A stretch of DNA of 64,000 nt, from the NCBI RefSeq assembly GCF_018403265.1, contig NZ_BOSI01000001.1:62001-126000 (forward strand), read 5' to 3'. The DNA comes from Paenibacillus sp. J31TS4. Its GTDB lineage: Bacteria; Bacillota; Bacilli; Paenibacillales; NBRC-103111. Both the position numbers and the translations under genes were made by a program. Below the pieces are notes generated by a model, which saw nothing but the letters and a program-made list of their open reading frames with translations, made no database searches and was not told the DNA's origin. Of the stretch, positions 26,290 to 34,718 are shown in pieces; within the stretch, counting starts at the first letter, position 1; every line of letters starts with the position of its first letter.

Positions 26290-27069
26290 ATGGAGTTATT
26301 AACCAAGACGAGAAAATTAAACCGGCTGCTGCAGCAAGCGGCCGGTAAGGCAGTCAGCTTTATGGAGATGGCGGAGGTGCTGCGCGACGTGGTGCAGGCG
26401 GACGTGTATGTCGTCAGCCGCCGCGGCAAAATCCTCGGCTTTTCCACAAGCGGCAGCTATGCTTCGGAAGCGCTCCAGCGGGTTGTTCACGAGGACCATC
26501 GCTTCCCGGCGGAGTTCAACGCGCTATTGCTCAAGATCGAAGAGACCTCTTCGACGGACGGTCCGGACAGCCCTTACCGGTTTTACATTGACCAGATCGA
26601 GCAGAAGTTCGAGCATAACTACGTGACGGTTGTCCCGATCGTGGGCGGACGCGACCGGCTCGGTTCGCTCGTGCTGACCCGGCGGGAAGAATCGTTTAAG
26701 GACGATGATTTCCTGCTGGCCGAATACGGCTCGACCGTTGTCGGCATGGAGATTTTGAAGGAGCGGGCGGAGGAGAACGAGCTGCAAGCCCGGAGTAAAG
26801 CTATCGTCGAGGTGGCGATCGCCTCGCTTTCTTACAGCGAGCTGGAGGCGGTTGAACATATTTTTGAAGAACTGAAGGGCAAGGAAGGCCTTCTCGTGGC
26901 CAGCAAGATTGCCGACCGGGTAGGCATTACCCGCTCCGTAATTGTGAATGCGCTCCGCAAGCTCGAAAGCGCCGGCGTCATCGAAACCAGGTCTTTGGGC
27001 ATGAAGGGAACGTATATTCGTATTTTGAACGAGCAGTTAATGATTGGCCTCGATAAGTCAAAAGTTTAG
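26290..27069 (+). CDS. codY: GTP-sensing global transcriptional repressor CodY
   Basis: CodY represses nutrient-scavenging, motility and competence genes when GTP and branched-chain amino acids are plentiful. The 259-residue protein has the N-terminal GAF domain ([17 protein letters not shown]) and the C-terminal winged helix with [20 protein letters not shown] and the wing GMKGTYIRI. The ATG at 26290 has GATGGAGG upstream; an ATG at 26266 lies before that site. It lies immediately upstream of the fla/che promoter, which carries a candidate CodY box. Confidence 0.97.
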   Translation: MELLTKTRKLNRLLQQAAGKAVSFMEMAEVLRDVVQADVYVVSRRGKILGFSTSGSYASEALQRVVHEDHRFPAEFNALLLKIEETSSTDGPDSPYRFYIDQIEQKFEHNYVTVVPIVGGRDRLGSLVLTRREESFKDDDFLLAEYGSTVVGMEILKERAEENELQARSKAIVEVAIASLSYSELEAVEHIFEELKGKEGLLVASKIADRVGITRSVIVNALRKLESAGVIETRSLGMKGTYIRILNEQLMIGLDKSKV

Positions 27070-27120
27070 AAAGCTTTCATAATTTAACAATCCGTTTCCA
27101 GGATTGAACAGTAAATTGCT

Positions 27121-27149
27121 CCTATCTTACAAAAGATAGGGCTTTTTTC
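27121..27149 (+). terminator. Rho-independent terminator after codY
   Basis: CCTATCTT (27121-27128) pairs with AAGATAGG (27133-27140) around ACAA, followed by GC and T6. Confidence 0.85.
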
Positions 27150-27167
27150 TTATTGTGTTCAGGGGGA

Positions 27168-27182
27168 AATTTCCTCAATATT
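27168..27182. promoter_or_regulatory. Candidate CodY box
   Basis: AATTTCCTCAATATT differs from the consensus AATTTTCWGAAAATT at three of 15 positions. It is about 22 bases upstream of the -35 of the fla/che promoter. CodY directly represses this promoter in B. subtilis. Confidence 0.5.
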
Positions 27183-27204
27183 AGAGTTGCTTATTCTCGT
27201 TGAT

Positions 27205-27233
27205 TTGACATATTTTTCATGCAATTATTAGAT
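27205..27233 (+). promoter_or_regulatory. Sigma-A promoter of the fla/che operon
   Basis: TTGACA (27205-27210) and TTAGAT (27228-27233) have a 17-base spacer, about 80 bases before flgB. The surrounding AT-rich sequence is unlike the rest of the window. It is the only good promoter I found for the flagellar operon. Confidence 0.85.
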
Positions 27234-27315
27234 TCATGTCGAAAGCAAGCAGGAATTGTCGCGTTGGCAGCGAATGAAAGAAGAGTCATCAAAAAGAGAG
27301 AGTAGGGAAGCAGTC

Positions 27316-27720
27316 ATGCTAGGTCTTAATTTCCCCGGCTTGTCCGTCATGGAGCGGTCGTTGGACGCGGCAACCCTTCGCCAGAAGGTGCTCGCGAACA
27401 ACATTGCCAATGTGGACACCCCCTATTTTAAACGTTCCGACGTCGTATTCGAGGAGCTGCTGCAATCTCAGCTCCAATCTCCCGGCATCCAAGGACGGCG
27501 GACCGATCCTCGGCACTTTGCATTTGGCTCATCCTCTAATCCCGTTCCCCAGACGAAATTGGATGAAAGCTCCGCAATGAACAACAATCAGAACAATGTG
27601 GACATTGATTCGGAAATGGCTATGCTCGCGATGAATCAGCTAAGGTACCAAGCGCTCGTCGGACAAGTGAGCCATGAATTTCGCATGGCCAAATCCGCTA
27701 TCGGAGGGTCCGGACAATGA
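27316..27720 (+). CDS. flgB: Flagellar basal body rod protein FlgB
   Basis: FlgB is a proximal rod subunit. The 134-residue protein has the family N-terminus LDAATLRQKVLANNIANVDTP and a C-terminal coiled segment (NQLRYQALVGQVSHEF). ATG 27316 has AGGGAAG upstream; in-frame starts farther upstream would add residues unlike FlgB. It is the first gene of the fla/che operon, and its stop overlaps the flgC start (ATGA). Confidence 0.95.
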   Translation: MLGLNFPGLSVMERSLDAATLRQKVLANNIANVDTPYFKRSDVVFEELLQSQLQSPGIQGRRTDPRHFAFGSSSNPVPQTKLDESSAMNNNQNNVDIDSEMAMLAMNQLRYQALVGQVSHEFRMAKSAIGGSGQ

Positions 27721-28163
27721 GGCTGACAAGTTCCTTTGACATTAGCTCGTCGGCGCTGACCGCTCAGCGTCTGCGCATGGACGTCATATCCTCCAATATC
27801 GCCAATGCGGACACGACAAGAGCCCGTCTTGAAAGCGGCAAATGGGTGCCGTATTCCCGCAAAGTCGCGACGATCGCCCCGAAGCAGCAACCATTTTCTC
27901 AAATGCTGAACACCGCCATGCAGGGCATGTCGGGAGAAGGGGTCAAGGTAACGCAAATTACCGAAGACCGGGAGCCGTTCAAGCGCGTTTACAATCCGGC
28001 CCACCCGGATGCAGACACCAACGGCTATGTCGAGATGCCGAACGTGGATGTTTTGAAGGAAATGGTGGACATGCTGTCGGCTACTCGTTCCTATGAAGCC
28101 AATGTAACGGCCTTGAACGCATCCAAAGCGATGGTCGTGAAGGCGCTGGAAATTGGCAAGTAA
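27717..28163 (+). CDS. flgC: Flagellar basal body rod protein FlgC
   Basis: FlgC is the second proximal rod protein. The 148-residue protein starts LTSSFDISSSALTAQRLRMD with NIANADTTR, and ends in MLSATRSYEANVTALNASKAM, the standard C-terminal helix of rod proteins. The start overlaps the flgB stop, so the two are translationally coupled. Confidence 0.96.
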   Translation: MRLTSSFDISSSALTAQRLRMDVISSNIANADTTRARLESGKWVPYSRKVATIAPKQQPFSQMLNTAMQGMSGEGVKVTQITEDREPFKRVYNPAHPDADTNGYVEMPNVDVLKEMVDMLSATRSYEANVTALNASKAMVVKALEIGK

Positions 28164-28195
28164 CAATCTCTACCGGATGAATGAGGGGGCAAGTC

Positions 28196-28501
28196 ATGAT
28201 TGAACAATTGAATAACATGCCGAAGCTGAACATTCTTCAGGCAGCCAGCCAGACCAAACCGACAGGTGCCGTTGAGTTATCGCATCAATTCAACAATATG
28301 TTGACTGATGCTATAACCGAGCTGAACACTCAGCAAGCGCAGGTGGAACGGCTGAACGGTCAATTCATTCGAGGCGAGCTTAATGATGTTCACCAGCTTA
28401 CCATTTCGGCGGAAAAGGCGGAATTGGGCCTGCAGCTCACGGTGCAAATGCGCAACAAAGTGATTGAGGCGTATCAGGAGATTATGAGAATGCAGCTCTA
28501 A
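28196..28501 (+). CDS. fliE: Flagellar hook-basal body protein FliE
   Basis: FliE links the MS ring to the rod. The 101-residue protein carries the conserved C-terminal half (LTISAEKAELGLQLTVQMRN, then KVIEAYQEIMRMQL). ATG 28196 follows GAGGGGGC; an in-frame ATG at 28181 overlaps that site. Confidence 0.95.
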   Translation: MIEQLNNMPKLNILQAASQTKPTGAVELSHQFNNMLTDAITELNTQQAQVERLNGQFIRGELNDVHQLTISAEKAELGLQLTVQMRNKVIEAYQEIMRMQL

Positions 28502-28539
28502 GCAACCGTCTATTTTACCGTCTAGTAGGATGAGGTGAC

Positions 28540-30126
28540 ATGTTGAACGAATCGGCAATGCGATATGTAAATCGACTTAAGGAGTATTGGAACAAATTCA
28601 GCAAGACCCAGAAGATGGTGTTTTTGGCTACGATCATCTTGCTCGTGCTCACCGTGGGGCTTGTTTCGTATAACCTGTCCAAGACGGAATACGCCCAGGC
28701 ATTCACCGATCTGCAGCCGAACGATGCGGCCGCGATCAAGCAATATCTGGATGCAAGCAAAATTCCGTATAAACTGAGCGATGACGGCAAATCGATCGGC
28801 GTCCCCCGCTCCCAAGTAGCCAATGTGAAGCTCGACGTTGAGTCGCAAGGACTGAACAAGAGCGGGAACATCGGTTACGGCGCGTTCCGGGAGACGAATA
28901 TGTTCGGTACGACCGATAACGAATTCAGCATCAAGAAGCTGGACATGATCCAGGGCGAGCTCCAGCAGCTGATCAATTCCAACCAGGCGGTGTCGGGATC
29001 CAAGGTTATCATTACGCTGCCGGAGGAATCGGTCTTCCTGAAGAAAGACGGCAGCCAGCAGTCCACCGCTTCCGTCGTCATTCAGCTGAAGCCGGGCTAT
29101 TCGCTTGATCAGAACAAGATCGACACGATGTATCAGCTGGTTTCCAAGAGCGTGAAGAGCCTGCCGATCGAGAACATCACGATTTCCGATCAAAACGGCG
29201 ACCTGCTTCCGTATTCCAAGGGAGCGGGCAGCACGATTACTTCCGCTACTGCAGCCAGCATGCAATTCGAGATCAAAAAGCAGTTCGAGCAGGATTTGCG
29301 CAAAAACATAAAGGAACTGCTCGGCGGGATTCTCGGGCCGAACAAGGTCATGCCAATGGTAGTGGCTACGATGAACTTCGACAAGAAGAGCACCGTGGAG
29401 AATCTGGTCACACCCGTCAACACGGTCGACCAAAAGGGCATCGAGATCAGCGTCAACGAGATTCAGAAGTCGTATACAAGCGACGGAGCGGCAGCCGGGG
29501 GCGTAGCCGGAACCGGTACGACCGACATTCCGAATTATCCGTCCAGCTCTCAGAGCGGCAAGTCCAACTCTGAGGAAACGCAGAAAACGGTGAACTACGA
29601 AGTGAACCGGATTACGAACCAAATCGAGTCCAGTCCCTTCTCTCTAACTGACTTAACCATTTCCGTCGGGATTGAACCACCTGATCCAAAAAATATAGAA
29701 TCTTTATCTCAGCAGACAAAAGATTCGATCCAAAAGCTGCTGGTCAGCGTAGTCAGCTCCTCGCTCGCCAACAGCGGCAAAACGTTTACGCCCGAACAGC
29801 TGGACGCCAAAGTTAACGTGTTCACCAGCAGCTTCGCAAACTCTCAGCAGCCGGCACAAGCGGCGCAGATCAACTGGGTGCTTTATGGGGGGCTCGGTCT
29901 CGCGGCACTGGCGCTTGCCGGTCTCGGAGGATTCCTGATCTCACGCCGTAAGAAAGCGAAGGAGGCGGAAGAGGAAGTACTGGCCGCTCCGAAGATGGAG
30001 TATCCGTCCATCGATCTTGAACACGCAACGAATGATAACCAGGTACGCAAACAGTTGGAGACGCTCGCGAAGAAAAAGCCGGAGGAGTTTGTCAATCTGT
30101 TGAGAACGTGGCTGGTTGACGAATAG
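28540..30126 (+). CDS. fliF: Flagellar MS-ring protein FliF
   Basis: FliF forms the membrane ring that nucleates the basal body and houses the export gate. The 528-residue protein has membrane segments near residues 26-46 and 446-466, two ring-building domains in the first half (YAQAFTDLQPNDAAAIKQYL; ETNMFGTTDNEFSIKKLDMI), a Ser/Gly-rich linker around 310-345, and a cytoplasmic C-terminal FliG-binding tail. GAGGTGAC precedes the ATG. Confidence 0.97.
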   Translation: MLNESAMRYVNRLKEYWNKFSKTQKMVFLATIILLVLTVGLVSYNLSKTEYAQAFTDLQPNDAAAIKQYLDASKIPYKLSDDGKSIGVPRSQVANVKLDVESQGLNKSGNIGYGAFRETNMFGTTDNEFSIKKLDMIQGELQQLINSNQAVSGSKVIITLPEESVFLKKDGSQQSTASVVIQLKPGYSLDQNKIDTMYQLVSKSVKSLPIENITISDQNGDLLPYSKGAGSTITSATAASMQFEIKKQFEQDLRKNIKELLGGILGPNKVMPMVVATMNFDKKSTVENLVTPVNTVDQKGIEISVNEIQKSYTSDGAAAGGVAGTGTTDIPNYPSSSQSGKSNSEETQKTVNYEVNRITNQIESSPFSLTDLTISVGIEPPDPKNIESLSQQTKDSIQKLLVSVVSSSLANSGKTFTPEQLDAKVNVFTSSFANSQQPAQAAQINWVLYGGLGLAALALAGLGGFLISRRKKAKEAEEEVLAAPKMEYPSIDLEHATNDNQVRKQLETLAKKKPEEFVNLLRTWLVDE

Positions 30127-30137
30127 AGGTGAGAGAG

Positions 30138-31157
30138 TTGGCAAAAGCATTCGCTCAGCAAGGGTTAACCGGCAGACAGAAAGCAGCCATCCTGCTGATC
30201 AGTTTAGGTCCGGAGGTATCGGCACAAATATTCAAGCATCTGCGCGACGAGGAGATCGAGCAGCTCACTCTCGAAATCGCGAACGTTCGCAAGGTCGACT
30301 CGCTGGAGAAGGAGCAAATCCTTGCGGAGTTCCACCAGATTTGCCTGGCCCAGGAGTATATCTCGCAGGGCGGGATCAACTACGCGAAGGAAATTCTCGA
30401 GAAAGCACTGGGAGCGCAGAAGGCCATCGACATCCTCAACCGGCTGACGGCAACTCTTCAGGTAAGGCCGTTCGATTTTGCGAGAAAAGCGGATCCGGCG
30501 CAAATTCTGAACTTCATCCAAAACGAGAATTCGCAAACGATCGCTTTGGTTTTGTCTTACTTGCAAGCCGAGCAGGCAGCTATGATTCTCTCGTCGCTCC
30601 CGCAGGACAAGCAGGCGGAGGTAGCGAAGCGCGTCGCTCTTATGGACAGCACCTCTCCGGAGGTCGTGAGCCAGGTCGAGCGTGTGCTCGAGCAGAAGCT
30701 ATCCGCAACGGTTACGCAGGATTACACGTCCGCTGGCGGCATCGAGTCGATCGTTCAAATCCTGAACGGAGTCGACCGAGGCACGGAACGGACCATTCTC
30801 GACTCGCTTGAGATGCAGGATCCAGAGCTTGCGGAAGAGATCAAGAAGCGGATGTTCGTCTTCGAAGATATTGTCAACATCGACAACCGTTCGATCCAGC
30901 GGATTATCCGCGACATCGAAAACGCGGACCTGCAGCTGGCGCTCAAGGTGGCGAGCGAAGAAGTGCGCGAAGCCATCTTCAGCAATATGTCCAAACGGAT
31001 GGCCGAAACCTTCAAGGAAGAAATGGAATACATGGGGCCTGTCCGTCTGCGTGATGTAGAAGAAGCCCAAACCCGGATCGTCGCGACCATTCGCCGCCTG
31101 GAAGAAGCCGGCGAAATCATCATTGCCCGTGGCGGAGGAGATGACATCGTTGTCTAA
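30138..31157 (+). CDS. fliG: Flagellar motor switch protein FliG
   Basis: FliG is the C-ring protein that meets the stator and generates torque. The 339-residue protein begins AKAFAQQGLTGRQKAAILLI and ends with the C-terminal armadillo-like domain, including VFEDIVNIDNRSIQRIIRDI and charged torque helix residues (NMSKRMAETFKEEMEY). I start at TTG 30138, five bases after AGAGGTGA, since the next upstream in-frame codon, GTG 30129, lies inside that site. Confidence 0.95.
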   Translation: MAKAFAQQGLTGRQKAAILLISLGPEVSAQIFKHLRDEEIEQLTLEIANVRKVDSLEKEQILAEFHQICLAQEYISQGGINYAKEILEKALGAQKAIDILNRLTATLQVRPFDFARKADPAQILNFIQNENSQTIALVLSYLQAEQAAMILSSLPQDKQAEVAKRVALMDSTSPEVVSQVERVLEQKLSATVTQDYTSAGGIESIVQILNGVDRGTERTILDSLEMQDPELAEEIKKRMFVFEDIVNIDNRSIQRIIRDIENADLQLALKVASEEVREAIFSNMSKRMAETFKEEMEYMGPVRLRDVEEAQTRIVATIRRLEEAGEIIIARGGGDDIVV

Positions 31158-31995
31158 TCTGATCAAGCCGGTCGACTATGTATCGCTGGATGCCAAAACC
31201 ATCCACCCGCTGCTTGAGCTGGCCAAGAAGCAAGTGCTGCGCAGCCAGCATGCGTCCGACGCCGCTTTCTCCGAGCAAGAGAGAGAAGAGATCGGAGAAG
31301 CGCGGCAGATGCGAGATCGCATTCTGGAGGAAGCCGAGCAGCTGGCCGAGGAGCGTGTCCGCGAAGCTCATGAGCAAGCCGCGCTCCTTCAGGAGCAGGC
31401 ACGCCGTGAGATCGAGGAATGGTGGAACGAACGCCGCGCTGCGGATGCCGAGGCTTCGGAAGAAGCGCGCCAGCTCGGATTCGAGCAAGGCTATCAGCAA
31501 GGGTTCCGTGAAGCGGAACAATCCGTTCACGAACAGTATTCGGAAACGATTTCAGAGATCAGGGGGTCGCTCGAAAAAGCTTTTGCAAAAAAACGTCAAA
31601 TCGTGCAGGAAGCCGAGCCTTTTTTGATCGAGATGAGCATTTCGATTGCGGAGAAAATCATTCGCAAGCAGCTGGAGCTCGAGCCCGACTGGGTCGTGGA
31701 CTTGACGAAGCACATGCTCTCCCGCAAGAAGACGAAAGGCCAGCTGACGCTGTGTGTGTCCCCTTCCCAGTTCGAGTTTCTGTACGATGCCCGCGACGAG
31801 CTGAAGCTCGCGGTCGATTCCCAGGCAGAGCTTCTGATCGTACCGGACTCGACCGTCGAGGACGAAGGCTGTGTCATTCGGTCCGACTCCGGCAGTCTGG
31901 ATGCGCGAATCGATACGCAGCTAATGGAGATCAAGCAAGCGCTCCTGCAGCTGGCGGCTGCGGAAAGTGAGGCCGGAGACGATGACGATGACTAG
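31150..31995 (+). CDS. fliH: Flagellar assembly protein FliH
   Basis: FliH forms a stalk that anchors the FliI ATPase at the export gate. The roughly 281-residue protein is dominated by a charged coiled coil (about 30-140), followed by a globular C-terminal domain from SMSISIAEKIIRKQLELEP. The start is uncertain: TTG 31150 is nine bases after GGAGGAG, while ATG 31141 directly abuts it. The gene overlaps the end of fliG and its own 3' end overlaps fliI, consistent with tight coupling. Confidence 0.9.
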   Translation: MSNLIKPVDYVSLDAKTIHPLLELAKKQVLRSQHASDAAFSEQEREEIGEARQMRDRILEEAEQLAEERVREAHEQAALLQEQARREIEEWWNERRAADAEASEEARQLGFEQGYQQGFREAEQSVHEQYSETISEIRGSLEKAFAKKRQIVQEAEPFLIEMSISIAEKIIRKQLELEPDWVVDLTKHMLSRKKTKGQLTLCVSPSQFEFLYDARDELKLAVDSQAELLIVPDSTVEDEGCVIRSDSGSLDARIDTQLMEIKQALLQLAAAESEAGDDDDD

Positions 31996-33307
31996 GCCCG
32001 ATCCTGCCAAGTATCTAGAAGTATTATCGCAGATCGATCCCGTCCCTGTCTTTGGGAAAGTCACCCAAGTCATTGGGCTGACGGTAGAAGCGGAGGGGCC
32101 GGAGGCTTCCATCGGAGACGTCTGCTATATCTACCCGCCCAAGTCGGACAAGCCGCTGCCCGCTGAGGTTGTCGGATTCCGGGGCAACAAGGTTATCCTG
32201 ATGCCGCTTGGCGACCTGCAGTCGATAGGACCGGGCTGCGACGTTATCAGCACAGGCAAACCGCTTGAGATCCAGGTCGGCCACGAGCTGCTGGGCAAAG
32301 TGCTGGACGGGACGGGCAAGCCGCTCGACGGCTCGGAGCTGCCGATGCGCATGGCGCGTTACTCCACGAACAACGCGCCGTCCAATCCGCTTACGCGTCC
32401 TCGGGTATTGGAGCCGATCAGCGTCGGTGTCCGCTGCCTGGACGGGCTGCTCACCATGGGCAAAGGCCAGCGGGTCGGCATCTTCGCCGGCTCCGGCGTC
32501 GGCAAGAGTACATTGATGGGCATGATCGCGCGGAATACGAAGGCGGATGTGAACGTGATCGGCCTGATCGGGGAGAGGGGGCGCGAGGTGCTGGATTTCA
32601 TCGAACGGGATCTCGGTCCAGAAGGTCTCGCCCGTTCGGTCGTCGTCGTCGCGACTTCGGACCAGCCGGCGCTCATCCGCATCAAAGGTGCCCAGATCGC
32701 GACCAGTATCGCGGAATACTTCCGGGACAAGGGCCTCGACGTCATGCTGATGATGGATTCGGTTACCCGGTATGCGATGGCACAGAGGGAGGTGGGGCTC
32801 GCGATCGGAGAGCCGCCGGCCACGAGAGGCTATACTCCATCAGTGTTCGCCAACCTGCCTCGGCTGCTTGAACGGTCGGGAACGGGGCCGAAGGGCTCGA
32901 TTACGGCGTTCTATACCGTACTGGTGGACGGCGACGACATGAATGAGCCAATTGCAGACGCGGTCCGCGGGATTCTGGACGGCCACATCGTCCTGGACCG
33001 GAAGCTGGCAAACCGGGGGCACTTTCCCGCCATCGACGTGCTGGCGAGCGTCAGCCGCTGCATGAAGGAGATTGTCCCGCCGGAGCAAAGCGAGGCGGCG
33101 AACTTCTTGAAGCGCATGCTGGCCACCTATCGGAGCTCGGAGGATCTCATTAATTTGGGAGCTTACCAGCTGGGTTCCAACCCCGAGATTGACCAGGCGC
33201 TGCAGCATATCGGCTCGATCCAGGAATATGCGATGCAGAGAACGGACGAGAAGGCGGATTACGAAGAATCGAAGCAGCGGCTGCTTAGCGAATTTTTTGG
33301 AGGATGA
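31988..33307 (+). CDS. fliI: Flagellum-specific ATP synthase FliI
   Basis: FliI is the F1-beta-like ATPase that prepares substrates for flagellar type III export. The 439-residue protein has Walker A in GIFAGSGVGKSTLMGMIA (near residue 163), GLIGERGREVLDFIE, Walker B LMMDSVTRYAMAQREVGLA and SEDLINLGAYQ. ATG 31988 is nine bases after GGAG; ATG 31982 and GTG 31967 are alternatives. It overlaps fliH by 8 bases. Confidence 0.97.
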   Translation: MTRPDPAKYLEVLSQIDPVPVFGKVTQVIGLTVEAEGPEASIGDVCYIYPPKSDKPLPAEVVGFRGNKVILMPLGDLQSIGPGCDVISTGKPLEIQVGHELLGKVLDGTGKPLDGSELPMRMARYSTNNAPSNPLTRPRVLEPISVGVRCLDGLLTMGKGQRVGIFAGSGVGKSTLMGMIARNTKADVNVIGLIGERGREVLDFIERDLGPEGLARSVVVVATSDQPALIRIKGAQIATSIAEYFRDKGLDVMLMMDSVTRYAMAQREVGLAIGEPPATRGYTPSVFANLPRLLERSGTGPKGSITAFYTVLVDGDDMNEPIADAVRGILDGHIVLDRKLANRGHFPAIDVLASVSRCMKEIVPPEQSEAANFLKRMLATYRSSEDLINLGAYQLGSNPEIDQALQHIGSIQEYAMQRTDEKADYEESKQRLLSEFFGG

Positions 33308-33313
33308 GGGTAG

Positions 33314-33754
33314 ATGAAGTTTCGGTACGCATTCCAAAAAATCGTCGATCTGAAGACGTCGGAGAAAACGCAGGCCGAGTGGACGTTCACCACGTCGGTT
33401 GGCGTGCTGAGGGACGAGGAGGCGAGCCTCGCCACCCTGTTCTCGGAAAAGAAGGAGCTGCAGCAGCATTTGCAGGAGGAAGCGGGACAGACGACCACGG
33501 TCTCCCAATTGCTGCTCTACCAATCCTATCTGGATCATATCGAAGCAAAGATTCGTGAGAAGAACCGGGACGTCCGGCAGGCGAGGCAGACGGTAGACGC
33601 CAATCAGCAGGTTCTGAACGCAAAGCTGCTCGAAGAAAAGGTGTGGGCGACCGCCCGGGACAAAGCGAAGGAAGTCCACGTCGCCGAAGTGCTGAGGCAG
33701 GAGCAGGCAGCTCTCGACGAGATCGCCTCGGTCCGTTACCGCTCTGGCTTATAA
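33314..33754 (+). CDS. fliJ: Flagellar export protein FliJ
   Basis: FliJ sits in the FliI hexamer like the gamma stalk of F1 and connects it to FlhA. The 146-residue protein is almost wholly coiled-coil, starting MKFRYAFQKIVDLKTSEKTQ, which is typical of the family. The sequence is poorly conserved, so position after fliI adds to the call. Confidence 0.9.
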   Translation: MKFRYAFQKIVDLKTSEKTQAEWTFTTSVGVLRDEEASLATLFSEKKELQQHLQEEAGQTTTVSQLLLYQSYLDHIEAKIREKNRDVRQARQTVDANQQVLNAKLLEEKVWATARDKAKEVHVAEVLRQEQAALDEIASVRYRSGL

Positions 33755-33787
33755 AGGGAAAGAACGCTTGGGAAAGGAGGGCTTCAA

Positions 33788-34684
33788 GTGGATACCGATC
33801 TGGAAAAATCCGAACTGAGCGCATTTGAGAGACTGGTCTATTGGTTCGTCATTCCGGTCGTGTTTACCGTCGTGCTGCTCGTCGTCCTGTGGTCCATGTT
33901 CGATACGGACTTTCAGCAAACCATCTTCCGTGCGGCCGACAAGATTCCGGTCGTCCGCCAGCTGTTTCCCGATCCGAAGCCGGTCGATCCGGTCGAGTCG
34001 AAGGAAGAGGACAAGACAAAGAAGGCGGAGGAGCAGCTGGCTGCTGCGAAGACGCAAGCGGCAAAGCAAGAGGAAGAGCTCAAGACGATACGCGCCGAAG
34101 CCGCCGAGAAGGACAAAATCATTCTGGATCTGCAGGCCAAGGTGGCAGGGCTGGAGGAGCAGAGCAAGGCCAAGGCCGCAACCGACGAGGAATACACGAA
34201 GCACATTCAGCAAACGAGCTCCATGTATACCAAGATGACGCCCAGCAAGGCGGCGCCGATCCTCGAAAGCATGTCGGGAAAGGAAAGAGTGCTCTTGCTC
34301 AGCATGATGAAGCCTGAGGAACGCGCTCGCATTCTCGAGAAAATGGATCCCAAGATTGCTGCTCAGACCACCTCCGATCTGAAGAATGTAGTGCCGGCCA
34401 AGGATATGGAGATCGCAGCGCTCCAAGAGAAAGTCAAGGCGCTGGAGGAGCAGAATGCGCAGGCTGCCGTGAAGCTGGAGACTACCGACCTCAGCAAGAG
34501 TATCGGCAGCATGGCGCCGGAGCAGGCGGCGGGTCTGCTGCTCGAAATGAACGGAACCTCTCCGGGGAAGGTCCTCGCTCTTCTCAGCACAATGGAAAGC
34601 GGGGCTCGCGCATCGGTGCTGAGCAAAATGACGGAGAAGGATCCGGCCAAGACGGCGTCGATCTCTTCCAAGCTCATTCCCTAA
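33788..34684 (+). CDS. ylxF: YlxF-like (MotE/MgtE-N-like) flagellar operon protein
   Basis: The 298-residue protein sits between fliJ and fliK, where B. subtilis has ylxF. It has an N-terminal membrane anchor (about 20-38), a charged coiled coil (about 75-135), and two repeats resembling the MgtE N-terminal helical domain (YTKMTPSKAAPILESMSG and IGSMAPEQAAGLLLEMNG). MotE proteins of this type stabilise stator or motor parts in other bacteria; here the role is inferred. It starts with GTG after GAAAGGAGGG. Confidence 0.8.
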   Translation: MDTDLEKSELSAFERLVYWFVIPVVFTVVLLVVLWSMFDTDFQQTIFRAADKIPVVRQLFPDPKPVDPVESKEEDKTKKAEEQLAAAKTQAAKQEEELKTIRAEAAEKDKIILDLQAKVAGLEEQSKAKAATDEEYTKHIQQTSSMYTKMTPSKAAPILESMSGKERVLLLSMMKPEERARILEKMDPKIAAQTTSDLKNVVPAKDMEIAALQEKVKALEEQNAQAAVKLETTDLSKSIGSMAPEQAAGLLLEMNGTSPGKVLALLSTMESGARASVLSKMTEKDPAKTASISSKLIP

Positions 34685-34718
34685 CCCAGAAACCGTGCAG
34701 GAAAGGAGGTGAACAAAC

